Assembly: GCA_002342805.1 (NCBI GenBank)
Contig: DDQW01000067.1
Location: 1-64,000, forward strand
DNA: 64,000 nt
Reading direction: 5' to 3'
Source: Clostridiales bacterium UBA2432
GTDB lineage: Bacteria; Bacillota; Clostridia; Lachnospirales; Vallitaleaceae
The notes below the pieces were generated by a model. The model searched no databases, was not told the origin of the DNA, and saw only the letters and a list, made by a program, of their open reading frames with translations. Within the stretch, counting starts at the first letter, position 1. Each line of letters opens with the position of its first letter. Positions 37,385 through 46,491 of the stretch are shown piece by piece. The position numbers and the translations under genes were made by a program.

Positions 37385-38803
37385 TTAATCCACTTCTTGT
37401 ACTTTCATGAGATTCGTTTTTCCTGTGATACCAAGAGGAACACCGGCAGTGATGACAACAAGGTCACCAGATTTAACGAGTCCTAGACTCTTTGTTTTTT
37501 CAACGGACTTATAGAATAAAATATCCGATGAAGTTTGCTGTTCCATGATAAGTGGAAGCACTCCCCAATTCAACATCAACTGTCGTTGAACTTTTGGATT
37601 AGAGGTTGTTGCAATAATTGGAACATTCGGACGATACATACTGATGAGTTTTGCGGTGCTTCCTGAGTAAGTAGGGCAGATAATTGCTTTGGCATTTAGC
37701 TGCATGGCTGTTGAACAGGAAGCGTGACTCACAGAATTTGTAACTGACTTCTCACGGCGATTGACAATTTTTGTAAATAAGTTTCGATAGTCCATAGTCG
37801 TTTCAGCAACCTCTGCAATACGTCGCATAGATCGAACGGATTCAATAGGGTATTTTCCGGCAGCTGATTCACCGGAGAGCATAATTGCATCGGTTCCGTC
37901 TAAGATTGCATTGGCGACGTCAGAGACTTCGGCACGTGTGGGACGTGGATTCTTCTGCATGGAGTCCAACATTTGTGTTGCAATGATTACCGGAATATCA
38001 GCTTCATTACACTTTTTAACGATAAGTTTTTGAATGTGAGGTATGGCTTCAGGTGGTGTCTCGACACCAAGATCTCCACGAGCAACCATAATTCCGTCAG
38101 ACACTTCAATAATGGCATCAATATTGTCAATACCTTCTTGAGACTCGATTTTTGAGACAATCTTAACGCTTTGGCCTCCATTTTTGTCGAGATGGTCACG
38201 GATGACTTGAACATCTGCCCCTGTTCGAACAAAAGATGCGGCAACAAAATCAATATCGTTTTCAATACCGAAAATAAGGTCAGCTTCATCAGCGGCAGTC
38301 AGTGCAGGAAGATTTAGATGCATGTTAGGAATATTGACACCTTTACGGTTTTTTACAATACCTCCATTCTTGACAATGCAGATTACATCTTCACCATCAA
38401 TCTCGACAACTTCCAGTTCGATCAAACCATCATCAATGAGGATGGTGCCACCAACTTGAACATCTTCATGAAGCGTTGGATAGGTTACGCAAAATCTTTC
38501 TGCTGTTCCTTCACAATCACCATACGAGATACGTATTTTTTTACCGGAAAGTAGTTCCACAGAACCTCCCACAAATTTTTTCGTCCGGATTTCAGGACCA
38601 CGTGTGTCCATAAGTATAGCAACAGGAATACTGAGTTCCTCACGCACTTCGTTAATCATACTGATTATTTTTTTATAATACTCTTGATTACCATGAGATA
38701 AATTGAGTCGAGCAACACTAAGGCCACTCTTAACGAGCTGTGTAAAGGTTTCTTTTGTATCACTTGCGGGGCCAATTGTACATATAATCTTTGTTTTATT
38801 CAT
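37385..38803 (-). CDS. pyk: Pyruvate kinase
   Basis: Last step of glycolysis: phosphoenolpyruvate plus ADP to pyruvate plus ATP. 472 residues: the catalytic barrel with its B domain, the active-site signature IMVARGDLGVETPPE, and the C-terminal regulatory domain. There is no extra PEP-utiliser domain of the sort found in Bacillus-type enzymes. AGGAGG precedes the ATG at 38803. It is monocistronic, with its own promoter and a shared terminator. Confidence 0.96.
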   Translation of the reverse strand: MNKTKIICTIGPASDTKETFTQLVKSGLSVARLNLSHGNQEYYKKIISMINEVREELSIPVAILMDTRGPEIRTKKFVGGSVELLSGKKIRISYGDCEGTAERFCVTYPTLHEDVQVGGTILIDDGLIELEVVEIDGEDVICIVKNGGIVKNRKGVNIPNMHLNLPALTAADEADLIFGIENDIDFVAASFVRTGADVQVIRDHLDKNGGQSVKIVSKIESQEGIDNIDAIIEVSDGIMVARGDLGVETPPEAIPHIQKLIVKKCNEADIPVIIATQMLDSMQKNPRPTRAEVSDVANAILDGTDAIMLSGESAAGKYPIESVRSMRRIAEVAETTMDYRNLFTKIVNRREKSVTNSVSHASCSTAMQLNAKAIICPTYSGSTAKLISMYRPNVPIIATTSNPKVQRQLMLNWGVLPLIMEQQTSSDILFYKSVEKTKSLGLVKSGDLVVITAGVPLGITGKTNLMKVQEVD

Positions 38804-38835
38804 CTTAACCTCCTCTGATTTATGAATTCACTTCT

Positions 38836-38864
38836 ATTATACCAAACTATTACATAAAACTGTA
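38836..38864 (-). promoter_or_regulatory. Promoter of pyruvate kinase
   Basis: On the minus strand, TACAGT (38859-38864), a 17-nt spacer and TATAAT (38836-38841) with the extended TG before it. The -35 match is poor but the extended -10 is good. Confidence 0.5.
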
Positions 38865-38944
38865 TATGGAATTTCCGACAAACTTGTACTACAATAAGAG
38901 AAGGTGGAAGAATAATAGCACAAAAGAGGAGATAGGTAAGCGCT

Positions 38945-41900
38945 ATGGCATTTAAATATACAAAGGAACAAAAAAAGATTATTGAGGATACGGGACGAAG
39001 TCTTTTGGTCTCTGCAGCGGCGGGGTCCGGAAAAACGGCAGTCCTTGTCGAACGCATTATTCATAAAATTACCAATCCTGATGATCCTATATCCGTCGAT
39101 CAACTTTTAATTGTGACATTTACTCATGCAGCAGCTGCAGAGATGCGTGAACGTATTAGTTTGGCTATTGAGTCTGCGATTGAAGAGACAAGAGATGAGC
39201 AAATGATGCAACATTTGGTAAAGCAACTGACCATGATGGCTTCAGCCAATATCATGACTTTGCATAGCTTTTGTTTGCAAATCCTAAAAAACTATTATTA
39301 TCTTTTGGAGCTAGACCCGAATTTCCGTATCGGAAATGAAACGGAACTTGCTTTAATGAAAGAAGAGATACTCGATGATTTATTAGAAGAAGCATATGAA
39401 GAAGGTACTCCGGCATTTATACGTGTGATTGAAGCTTATGCTTATGGTAATGATGATCAGAAAATTCGAGATTTAATATTAAATATCCAACGGTTTTCCA
39501 AGAGCCATCCGCAACCAAACACTTGGTTAGAAGACTCTGTTCATAAACTGAATATTAAAACTGTAGAAGAACTTTATGCAACAGATTATTTTCAGATTCT
39601 TCAAGAATATGTTCTTGAAAATCTTGCAATTGTCCAAATAATGCTTGCGGAGATTCATGAATTAATGGCTCTTGAAGGTGGGCCGGATAAATATAAAGAT
39701 ACAGTGAGTGATCTTGAACATCTATTGTCAAGTTATCTGACAGCACTCGAACAAAAAGATATGGATGGCTTAAAGGCGGCAAATCGGAGCTTGACAATAG
39801 CCCCATTAAGTCGAAAATCAAAAGGCTATGATAAGGAGTTAGCGGAAGAAGCCAAAGGACTCATCAATCAAGTCAAGGAGATTCTTGCATCGGTAGATAT
39901 TCTATGTTTTGACGAAGAGATTAGTTTAAAAGAGGCTAAGGTTATTGCGGGGGATATTCAAGAACTAGTGCGATTAACACAAGGGTTTGACCAACGATTC
40001 TCCGAAGAAAAATACGATAAGGGGCTCATCGACTTTAATGATATCGAACATTTTGCTTTAGCATTATTATATGATGAAGATAGTGTTTCAGAGATTGGAA
40101 GACGCTATAAAGAAGCTTTTCAGGAAGTTCTTGTGGATGAGTATCAGGATATCAATGAAGTCCAAGAAGCAGTGATACAAGCAGTCTCTAAGCAAGAGGA
40201 GACAAAGAATCTATTCATGGTGGGAGATGTTAAACAGAGTATTTATAAATTTCGATTGGCTCGGCCGGAGATTTTTAGTGGCAAGTATCGTCGATTTTTC
40301 TATGATGGTGATGAAGTCGACGAGATAAAAATCGATTTGTCTAAGAATTTTCGAAGTCGACAAGAAGTACTTGCTTTTTCTAATTATATTTTTGAGGGTA
40401 TTATGAGTGAAAGTATCGGTGATGTTAATTACGATGAAAAGACCCGACTTAACTACGGTTCGATTAACTTTTCAGCCCCTGTCACACATGACTACCAACC
40501 AGAAATTATGCTTATTGAAGATCCTAAGGAAGGGGAGTCCAAAGCGACGATACAGGCAGAACTTGTAGCCAATATAATTAAAGAAATTGTAGAGGAAGGG
40601 ACCTTATCCGTGGTGGATAAGACAGGAGAATTGCGCAGGCCAAGGTATAAGGATATCTGCATCCTCATGCGAAGTCCCTCAAAATCCATTGATGATATCA
40701 AAGATATATTTGACCAGAAGGGTATTGCCTACGCAACCGATGTATCCACGGGTTATTTTGAAGCCATCGAAGTCCAAGTTGTATTAAATTTGTTAATGAT
40801 CTTAGATAATCCAATACAAGACATTCCCTTAGTTTCAGTCCTACGGGCCCCTTTTGTCGGGTTCAATGAACAAGAGCTTTTAGACATAAAAAAAGGCGAT
40901 AAAGACGCAAGTTATTATGAGGCACTTGTGTCATATCAAGAAAATCATATAGAAGAAGATACTAAGGAGCGACCGGAACTGATGAAAAAGGTTGCCGTTT
41001 TCTTGAACCTATATAGGCGTTTAAAGGCTGAATCCAAATATCTTGAACTTCATGAGCTCATCAATCATATCTATTTAGAGACTGGATACAGAAATATTGT
41101 GCGTTTTATGGATAATGGTAATCAACGTATGCAGAATCTAGATTACCTATTACAGCAAAGTGAAGTTTTTGAAAGTTCTAGTTATAAAGGCGTTTTTAAC
41201 TTCGTGCGCTACATTGAACATATGAAAAAGTATAAAGTCGATTCGCCGGAACCTAATTATGCAGTGGATGATGACAATAGCGTAACCATGATGAGTATCC
41301 ATAAAAGCAAAGGCTTGGAATTTCCCATTGTCTTTATCTTAGATCTTCAAAAACAGTTTAATGAAATGGATCTTCGCGAATCCCTACTTTTGCATCAAGA
41401 CCTGGGAATGGCCAGTGATTATATTGATATTGAGGCACGAACTAAGAAAAAGAGCGTCTTTACGGAAGCCATGCGAATAAAGGCAAAGAATGAACTAATA
41501 TCTGAAGAACTACGCATTTTATATGTTGGACTGACACGTGCCAAGGAAAAGCTGTATTTAATCGGTACGACACCGGATTATGAGAAAACAATCCAAGGAG
41601 CGATGGAGAAATATCATAGATATTTTAACAGTGTTATTCCTCCGGTGCTGGTACAAAAAGCCCGGAGTTATATGGACTTAGTTTTAATGCGATGCGTAGC
41701 TCAAGGCAGTAATTTGTATAAGCTAAAAAAAGTTGAATATTCAGAGATTATCGAGCAGGAGACTTTTTATCAGTTAAGTCAAGAAGAAGAAAAGTCTGAG
41801 TTGAAAGATTTGTTATTACAAAGTACTCAAAAAGAAGACCAGTGGGCAGATGAGATTGAGCGTTATGAAAAAGCGGTCTATAAACCCTACGCTTACCAAG

Positions 41901-42553
41901 CATCAACCAAAAAATATCTCTCCATGTCAGTATCTGAAATCAAACGTAAGCATCAAGCCATTCAAATGGAAGAAGACCAATGGGCCCATGAACAACTGAT
42001 TAAATTGGCAGAAGAACCGATTCCTGAGTTTATGCAAGAAAGTGACACTAGCAAACAACAAGGAGCTAGGTACGGTACGTTGATTCACTTGGTCTTGTCG
42101 AAGCTAGATTTTAGCCGAGCCTGGACGAAGACAGAGCTAGAAGCTTTTGTAAAAGAGATGGTGGATAAGAAAATCATTACACCTAATGACGGAAAGCGCA
42201 TTTCAATACCCGCCTTGGAACAATTTGTCACTTCCTCAATTTATCAACGCATATTGGCTATCGATGCTACAGATATCCATCGAGAGCAACCTTTTGTGCT
42301 GCAGATTAATGATGAAGGTGACTTGCGTATGATTCAAGGTGTCATTGATCTCTACTTCGTGGAGGGCGACGAGCTGGTTCTTGTTGACTACAAAACAGAT
42401 TATCTACAAGGTCAAGATGCATCCACGCTCATAGAACGGTATGGACTACAACTTGGTTATTATAAACAAGCACTCGAACGAATTACTGGAAACCCCGTGA
42501 AAGAAACCATTATTTATAGTTTTTCAATAAACAAATCTATATTAATCGAATAA
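38945..42553 (+). CDS. addA: AddA (ATP-dependent helicase/nuclease subunit A)
   Basis: 1202 residues. UvrD-like 3'-5' helicase fused to a RecB-type nuclease; the partner of AddB. It has Walker A AAAGSGKT near 23-30, motif II VDEYQDIN near 397, helicase motif V/VI segments (SIHKSKGLEFP, LYVGLTRAKEKLY) and the nuclease core LVDYKTDYLQG near 1147. All appear intact. GGAG at about 38928 is somewhat far from the ATG. The gene is divergent from pyk and lies about 12 kb from addB, whereas the two are usually adjacent. Confidence 0.95.
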   Translation: MAFKYTKEQKKIIEDTGRSLLVSAAAGSGKTAVLVERIIHKITNPDDPISVDQLLIVTFTHAAAAEMRERISLAIESAIEETRDEQMMQHLVKQLTMMASANIMTLHSFCLQILKNYYYLLELDPNFRIGNETELALMKEEILDDLLEEAYEEGTPAFIRVIEAYAYGNDDQKIRDLILNIQRFSKSHPQPNTWLEDSVHKLNIKTVEELYATDYFQILQEYVLENLAIVQIMLAEIHELMALEGGPDKYKDTVSDLEHLLSSYLTALEQKDMDGLKAANRSLTIAPLSRKSKGYDKELAEEAKGLINQVKEILASVDILCFDEEISLKEAKVIAGDIQELVRLTQGFDQRFSEEKYDKGLIDFNDIEHFALALLYDEDSVSEIGRRYKEAFQEVLVDEYQDINEVQEAVIQAVSKQEETKNLFMVGDVKQSIYKFRLARPEIFSGKYRRFFYDGDEVDEIKIDLSKNFRSRQEVLAFSNYIFEGIMSESIGDVNYDEKTRLNYGSINFSAPVTHDYQPEIMLIEDPKEGESKATIQAELVANIIKEIVEEGTLSVVDKTGELRRPRYKDICILMRSPSKSIDDIKDIFDQKGIAYATDVSTGYFEAIEVQVVLNLLMILDNPIQDIPLVSVLRAPFVGFNEQELLDIKKGDKDASYYEALVSYQENHIEEDTKERPELMKKVAVFLNLYRRLKAESKYLELHELINHIYLETGYRNIVRFMDNGNQRMQNLDYLLQQSEVFESSSYKGVFNFVRYIEHMKKYKVDSPEPNYAVDDDNSVTMMSIHKSKGLEFPIVFILDLQKQFNEMDLRESLLLHQDLGMASDYIDIEARTKKKSVFTEAMRIKAKNELISEELRILYVGLTRAKEKLYLIGTTPDYEKTIQGAMEKYHRYFNSVIPPVLVQKARSYMDLVLMRCVAQGSNLYKLKKVEYSEIIEQETFYQLSQEEEKSELKDLLLQSTQKEDQWADEIERYEKAVYKPYAYQASTKKYLSMSVSEIKRKHQAIQMEEDQWAHEQLIKLAEEPIPEFMQESDTSKQQGARYGTLIHLVLSKLDFSRAWTKTELEAFVKEMVDKKIITPNDGKRISIPALEQFVTSSIYQRILAIDATDIHREQPFVLQINDEGDLRMIQGVIDLYFVEGDELVLVDYKTDYLQGQDASTLIERYGLQLGYYKQALERITGNPVKETIIYSFSINKSILIE

Positions 42554-42583
42554 AGGCGTAAAGAAAGATCTGTTACGCTACGA

Positions 42584-42592
42584 AAAGGAGGG
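42584..42592 (+). promoter_or_regulatory. Strong Shine-Dalgarno-like site placed 30 nt before the PucR ATG
   Basis: AAAGGAGGG is an excellent ribosome site but has no ATG, GTG or TTG at normal distance; the first start codon in the regulator frame is 42622. A short dyad (GCGTAA/TTACGC, about 42555-42578) lies just before. Confidence 0.4.
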
Positions 42593-42621
42593 AAGTCGAA
42601 GTCATAGGACGCGACGCAAAA

Positions 42622-43779
42622 ATGCCGATTACAATTAGCCAATTATGTAAATATGCAAAAGAAGATTATGGCGTGGAACTCATCTGTGGAGAAAAGAATA
42701 TGAGTAATTTGGTTGAATGGGTCCATATGCTTGAAGATCCGGAAACAGCAAACTTTCTGCATGGGCGTGAGTTGATTTTTTCGACAGGAATCGGACATTC
42801 CGATACATCCTGGTTCGTCGCTTTTGCCAAAGGATTGATGGAGAACAATGCGAGTGGATTGGTCCTGAATATTGGACCTTATATTCAAGAAGTCCCCAAA
42901 GAACTTATTGATTACTGTCAAGAACATCAATTTCCATTGATGTCTGTGCCATGGAAAACCCGGATTGTTGACATAACCAATGAGTTTTGTCACCGAATTA
43001 TTGAAGCGGAAGAAGCCGAAACCACGGTCTCAGAAGCATTTAGAGAACTTATTATCTCGCCGGATAAAATACCGGAGCTTCGTCCTATTCTTGAAAAAAA
43101 ATCCTTTAATTTAAATGCAGAATTTTGTGTAATGACGATTGCTCTGCAAGTAAATAAAGCAGAAGACTTTATGTATTTTGAAAAACAAGTCCGTCTGCAT
43201 TTAACAAAAGCACTTTACAAATTAAGCGATCGCTTTAATATTTTTTCGGAAAATAAATCCTTAGTTGTCATCTTGCAGGATTTTCCGGAGCACTTTATTT
43301 TGCAAGTATTTGACCGAATCAAAGAGATAGTCACAACGACGAATCGAACCAACCATATTCACGGAGGAATTAGTGGCAATGACTATGGCGTTCTCTCTTT
43401 GCCTCGAAGCCATAAGCGAGCCCAAGCCGTTATGCGTATTGCAAAAAAGCAATCTAAAGATATAATGACTTACAATGAAAGTGGTATATATCAGTTACTG
43501 ATTGAGGTCGATGATATGAAGGTCCTAAAAAAAATTTATGATAAGTCTCTCGGCCAGATTGTTGACTATGATTTAAAGAATGAAACCGATCTACTCACAA
43601 TACTAAAACTATATCTGGACTATAATCATAGTGTTGAGCGGGTGGCTAAGGAAACCTATGTGCATCGTAATACAGTGAATTATAAGATAAAGAAGATTAA
43701 AGAGATACTAGGGTGTGAATTGACCTATGAAGATGGAGTAGGCCTTTTATTGGCTTATCACATTAATGAATTTATATAG
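42622..43779 (+). CDS. PucR-family transcription regulator
   Basis: 385 residues. It has an N-terminal PucR domain (about 5-125: LCKYAKEDYGVELICG, WVHMLEDPETANFLHGRELIFSTG), a middle GGDEF-like/CdaR region and a C-terminal helix-turn-helix of the PucR type (VERVAKETYVHRNTVNYKIKKIKEILG). Such proteins sense nitrogen-compound metabolites and activate purine or related catabolic genes. It precedes, in the same direction, the catabolic operon at 43994-55521 and is the natural candidate to control it. The upstream ribosome site is oddly far from the ATG. The effector is unknown. Confidence 0.88.
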   Translation: MPITISQLCKYAKEDYGVELICGEKNMSNLVEWVHMLEDPETANFLHGRELIFSTGIGHSDTSWFVAFAKGLMENNASGLVLNIGPYIQEVPKELIDYCQEHQFPLMSVPWKTRIVDITNEFCHRIIEAEEAETTVSEAFRELIISPDKIPELRPILEKKSFNLNAEFCVMTIALQVNKAEDFMYFEKQVRLHLTKALYKLSDRFNIFSENKSLVVILQDFPEHFILQVFDRIKEIVTTTNRTNHIHGGISGNDYGVLSLPRSHKRAQAVMRIAKKQSKDIMTYNESGIYQLLIEVDDMKVLKKIYDKSLGQIVDYDLKNETDLLTILKLYLDYNHSVERVAKETYVHRNTVNYKIKKIKEILGCELTYEDGVGLLLAYHINEFI

Positions 43780-43782
43780 TTA

Positions 43783-43819
43783 TTGTGCTTGCGCACAAAA
43801 ATGTTTGTGCTCATTGTGC
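43783..43819 (+). promoter_or_regulatory. Array of TTGTGC half-sites, putative operator of the catabolic operon
   Basis: TTGTGCTTGCGCACAA is a perfect inverted repeat (43783-43798). Two further direct copies of TTGTGC follow at 43805-43810 and 43814-43819, the last touching the -35 box at 43820. The position just upstream of a promoter suits an activator site, most likely for the PucR-type protein encoded next to it. Confidence 0.5.
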
Positions 43820-43847
43820 TTGAAAGCCTCCTACTTTGTGGTAAGAT
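43820..43847 (+). promoter_or_regulatory. Putative promoter of the catabolic operon
   Basis: TTGAAA (43820-43825), a 16-nt spacer and TAAGAT (43842-43847). The -10 is imperfect, as expected for an activator-dependent promoter. No good promoter is seen between the downstream terminator and the first gene. Confidence 0.5.
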
Positions 43848-43857
43848 ATTATTTATC

Positions 43858-43939
43858 AATTCGAACCGAATTATTCAATGAAGAATAAGGTAATTGAATG
43901 ATGGCGAAGAGGCCTGTTAGAGATAACAGGCCTCTTTTT
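43858..43939 (+). terminator. Leader with intrinsic terminator before the first catabolic gene (possible attenuator)
   Basis: An 11-bp perfect stem (43909-43919 with 43924-43934, GAGGCCTGTTA, GAGA loop) is followed by T5. Upstream in the same leader are AATTCG/CGAATT and ATTCAAT (43873-43879) with ATTGAAT (43893-43899). The terminator lies downstream of the operon promoter and 55 nt before the first start codon, so it either ends pucR transcription or conditionally stops the operon. Confidence 0.65.
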
Positions 43940-43993
43940 GTATATTTTTTTATGTATTGAGCAAAAAAACTATTATTGAAGAGGTGAACGGCA

Positions 43994-45331
43994 ATGGAAA
44001 AATTAGTCAACCCAAAAGATATTGTGGAAAAATCAAAAAAATACAACTTACATTCATGGTCAGCACAAAGACATCTCAACCCAAAAGTAATGATGCGAGC
44101 AGAAGGAATTTTTTTCTGGGATGAAAATGGCAAACAAAGCTATGATATGTCGTCTCAACTTGTAAATATGAATATAGGTCACGGTAATAAAAAAGTGATT
44201 AAAGCCATTCAAGAACAAGTAGCTAAACTTCCATATGCTGCCCCGGGGTTTGCAACAGATGTTAAATCCCAATTGGCAGAAATGGTGATTGATATTGCTC
44301 CCGATAATATGGGAAAGGTCTTCTTCACTTTAGGGGGATCTGAAGCCAATGAAAACGCTATTAAAATAGCAAAGATGTACACAGGTCGGCATAAAATATT
44401 TTCACGGTATCGATCATATCATGGATCAACTTATGGATCGGCAAATTTAACCGGTGAACCCAGACGATATGCATCGGAACCCGGCATCCCCGGATTTATT
44501 AAATTTTTTGATCCATATACTTACCAGACACCCATTCAATTTAGCAGCGAGGAAGAAGCTTCAAAATTTTTTGTTGACCGCTTAAGAGAACAGGTCATAT
44601 ATGAAGGCCGTGATCAGGTTGCAGCTATTGTTTTAGAAACGATTACAGGAAGTAATGGCGTGATTATCCCTCCAAAAGGATATATGCAAGGTGTTCGTCA
44701 AATCTGTGATGACTATGGAATTATGATGGTTTGTGACGAAGTTATGGCCGGATGGGGAAGAACAGGTGAATGGTTTGCAATCAATAATTACAATGTTAAA
44801 CCGGATATCATTACCTTTGCCAAAGGAATCACCTGTGGATATGCACCCTTAGGTGGGACCATTGTCAGTAAAGAAATAGCCGAGCATTTTGATGATAATG
44901 TACTTTATTGTGGACTAACTTATTCAGGACATCCACTTGGATGTGCAGCAGGGATAGCGACGATAGAGGTATATAAAGAATTAAATCTTATAGAAAAAGC
45001 AAAAGACCAGGGAAAAATTCTTGGCGAGCTCTTAGAGGATTTAAAAGAGAAACATCCATCTGTTGGGGATGTTCGATATATCGGTTTATTTTCAGCGATT
45101 GAACTGGTGAAAAATCGTGAAACCCATGAACCCCTTGTACCATATGGAATGGATCTGGAAAAATTAATGCCTAAAATCTTAGGAATGTTAAAAGAGGGTG
45201 GATTCAATACATATTCTCACGAAAACTGTATCATTATCGCACCACCTTTAATTATTACGGAAGAACAATTAAAAGAAGCTATGAAAATTATGGATGGTGT
45301 ATTAGATGAAGTGGATATAATGATTCGTTAA
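43994..45331 (+). CDS. Class III aminotransferase, candidate beta-alanine aminotransferase
   Basis: 445 residues, PLP-dependent fold type I. The PLP Lys is K277 in ITFAKGITCGYAPLGG; D248 in CDEVMAGWGRTG binds the ring nitrogen; GGSEANENA binds phosphate. The N-terminus (SWSAQ, DMSSQLVNMNIGH) resembles omega-amino acid enzymes such as beta-alanine or taurine aminotransferases. It is the first gene of the operon, with GAGGTG before the ATG. With a pyrimidine-degrading neighbourhood the expected reaction is beta-alanine to malonic semialdehyde. Substrate is inference; taurine is the main alternative. Confidence 0.8.
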   Translation: MEKLVNPKDIVEKSKKYNLHSWSAQRHLNPKVMMRAEGIFFWDENGKQSYDMSSQLVNMNIGHGNKKVIKAIQEQVAKLPYAAPGFATDVKSQLAEMVIDIAPDNMGKVFFTLGGSEANENAIKIAKMYTGRHKIFSRYRSYHGSTYGSANLTGEPRRYASEPGIPGFIKFFDPYTYQTPIQFSSEEEASKFFVDRLREQVIYEGRDQVAAIVLETITGSNGVIIPPKGYMQGVRQICDDYGIMMVCDEVMAGWGRTGEWFAINNYNVKPDIITFAKGITCGYAPLGGTIVSKEIAEHFDDNVLYCGLTYSGHPLGCAAGIATIEVYKELNLIEKAKDQGKILGELLEDLKEKHPSVGDVRYIGLFSAIELVKNRETHEPLVPYGMDLEKLMPKILGMLKEGGFNTYSHENCIIIAPPLIITEEQLKEAMKIMDGVLDEVDIMIR

Positions 45332-45345
45332 TTTAGGAGGAAGAT

Positions 45346-46467
45346 ATGTCATATAAATATTATATGCCGACAAAGATAGTATTTGGGCAAGATTGTATAC
45401 AAGAATATAGCGGACTCTTTTCAGCATACGGAAAAAAAGCCATGATTGTTTCCGGAAAACATTCTTCAAAAACAAATGGTTCACAAGAAGATGTTACTCG
45501 CGCCTTAGAAAAACAAAATATTGAATACATTATATTTGACAAAGTGATGAGTCATCCTACCACAAATTGCTGCTATGACGGAGCGAAAATAGCAAAAGAA
45601 GTGGGTATTGATTTTATAGTAGCTATTGGCGGCGGGTCACCAATGGATGCAGCTAAAGCAATTGCTTTATTAGCAAAACAAGAGATATCTCAAAAACAAT
45701 TACTTCAAGGAGAATTTGAACATAGAGCGCTTCCCGTCATTGCCGTTCCTACAACAGCAGGAACAGGATCAGAGGTGACACAGTATGCCATATTGACTAA
45801 TGATCTTATCGAAAGTAAGACCGGTGTGGCAAGTGAAGTGATTTTTCCTAAAATAGCATTTGTGGATCCAAAATATATGCGAGATCTATCTGTTGAAATA
45901 ACAATTAACACAGCTATTGATGCCTTATCCCACGCTATTGAAGGCATATTAAGTGTTCGTTCAAGTGTGCTATCCGATACATTGGCCCAAGAAAGTATTG
46001 AACTTTTCTCAAGATGTATTCAAAGCTTAGGAGAAGCAAAAGCAAGGAATTCAATCGGAGTATTTAATGATACGATTCGAGATATGCTTGCAAAGTGTTC
46101 CACATTAGCAGGAATGGTCATCGCACAAACGGGTACAACCGTCGTCCATGCAATGGGATATTCATTAACCTATTTTAAAGCAATTGATCATGGTCGAGCA
46201 AATGGGCTGCTCTTAGCGCAATACCTTGAACTAGTCAATGAAAAAGAACCGGAATTAGTCGATAAGATTCTTCATCCGATGGGATTAAAAACCATTCAAG
46301 CTTTTAGAGAACTCATGAATACATTACTGGGAGAACCTGAAACAGTAACCATAGAAGAAATAGAACGATTTAGTGAAAAGGCAGTAAATACAGGAAATAT
46401 GAATAATTGCCGTGTAAGACCAACACAAGAAGAGGTTGTAAATATGTTTAAAGTAACATTTAAATAA
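45346..46467 (+). CDS. Iron-containing alcohol dehydrogenase, candidate semialdehyde reductase
   Basis: 373 residues, group III (iron-type) alcohol dehydrogenase. The NAD(P) loop GGGSPMD (96-101) and the four metal ligands D192, H196, H268 and H282 are present. It lies 14 bp after the aminotransferase gene with AGGAGG before its ATG, so it probably reduces the aldehyde that the aminotransferase makes, here malonic semialdehyde to 3-hydroxypropionate. This would also recycle NADH. The reaction is inferred from the pairing. Confidence 0.8.
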   Translation: MSYKYYMPTKIVFGQDCIQEYSGLFSAYGKKAMIVSGKHSSKTNGSQEDVTRALEKQNIEYIIFDKVMSHPTTNCCYDGAKIAKEVGIDFIVAIGGGSPMDAAKAIALLAKQEISQKQLLQGEFEHRALPVIAVPTTAGTGSEVTQYAILTNDLIESKTGVASEVIFPKIAFVDPKYMRDLSVEITINTAIDALSHAIEGILSVRSSVLSDTLAQESIELFSRCIQSLGEAKARNSIGVFNDTIRDMLAKCSTLAGMVIAQTGTTVVHAMGYSLTYFKAIDHGRANGLLLAQYLELVNEKEPELVDKILHPMGLKTIQAFRELMNTLLGEPETVTIEEIERFSEKAVNTGNMNNCRVRPTQEEVVNMFKVTFK

Positions 46468-46491
46468 AATAATTAAACCAGGAGGGTTACC

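Noticed and set aside
43994..46467. Taurine degradation (aminotransferase plus iron dehydrogenase plus TauABC-like importer)
   Set aside because: The same operon holds PreA, hydantoinase and M20 enzymes, and has no sulfonate-cleaving gene. It is kept only as an alternative substrate for the single enzymes.
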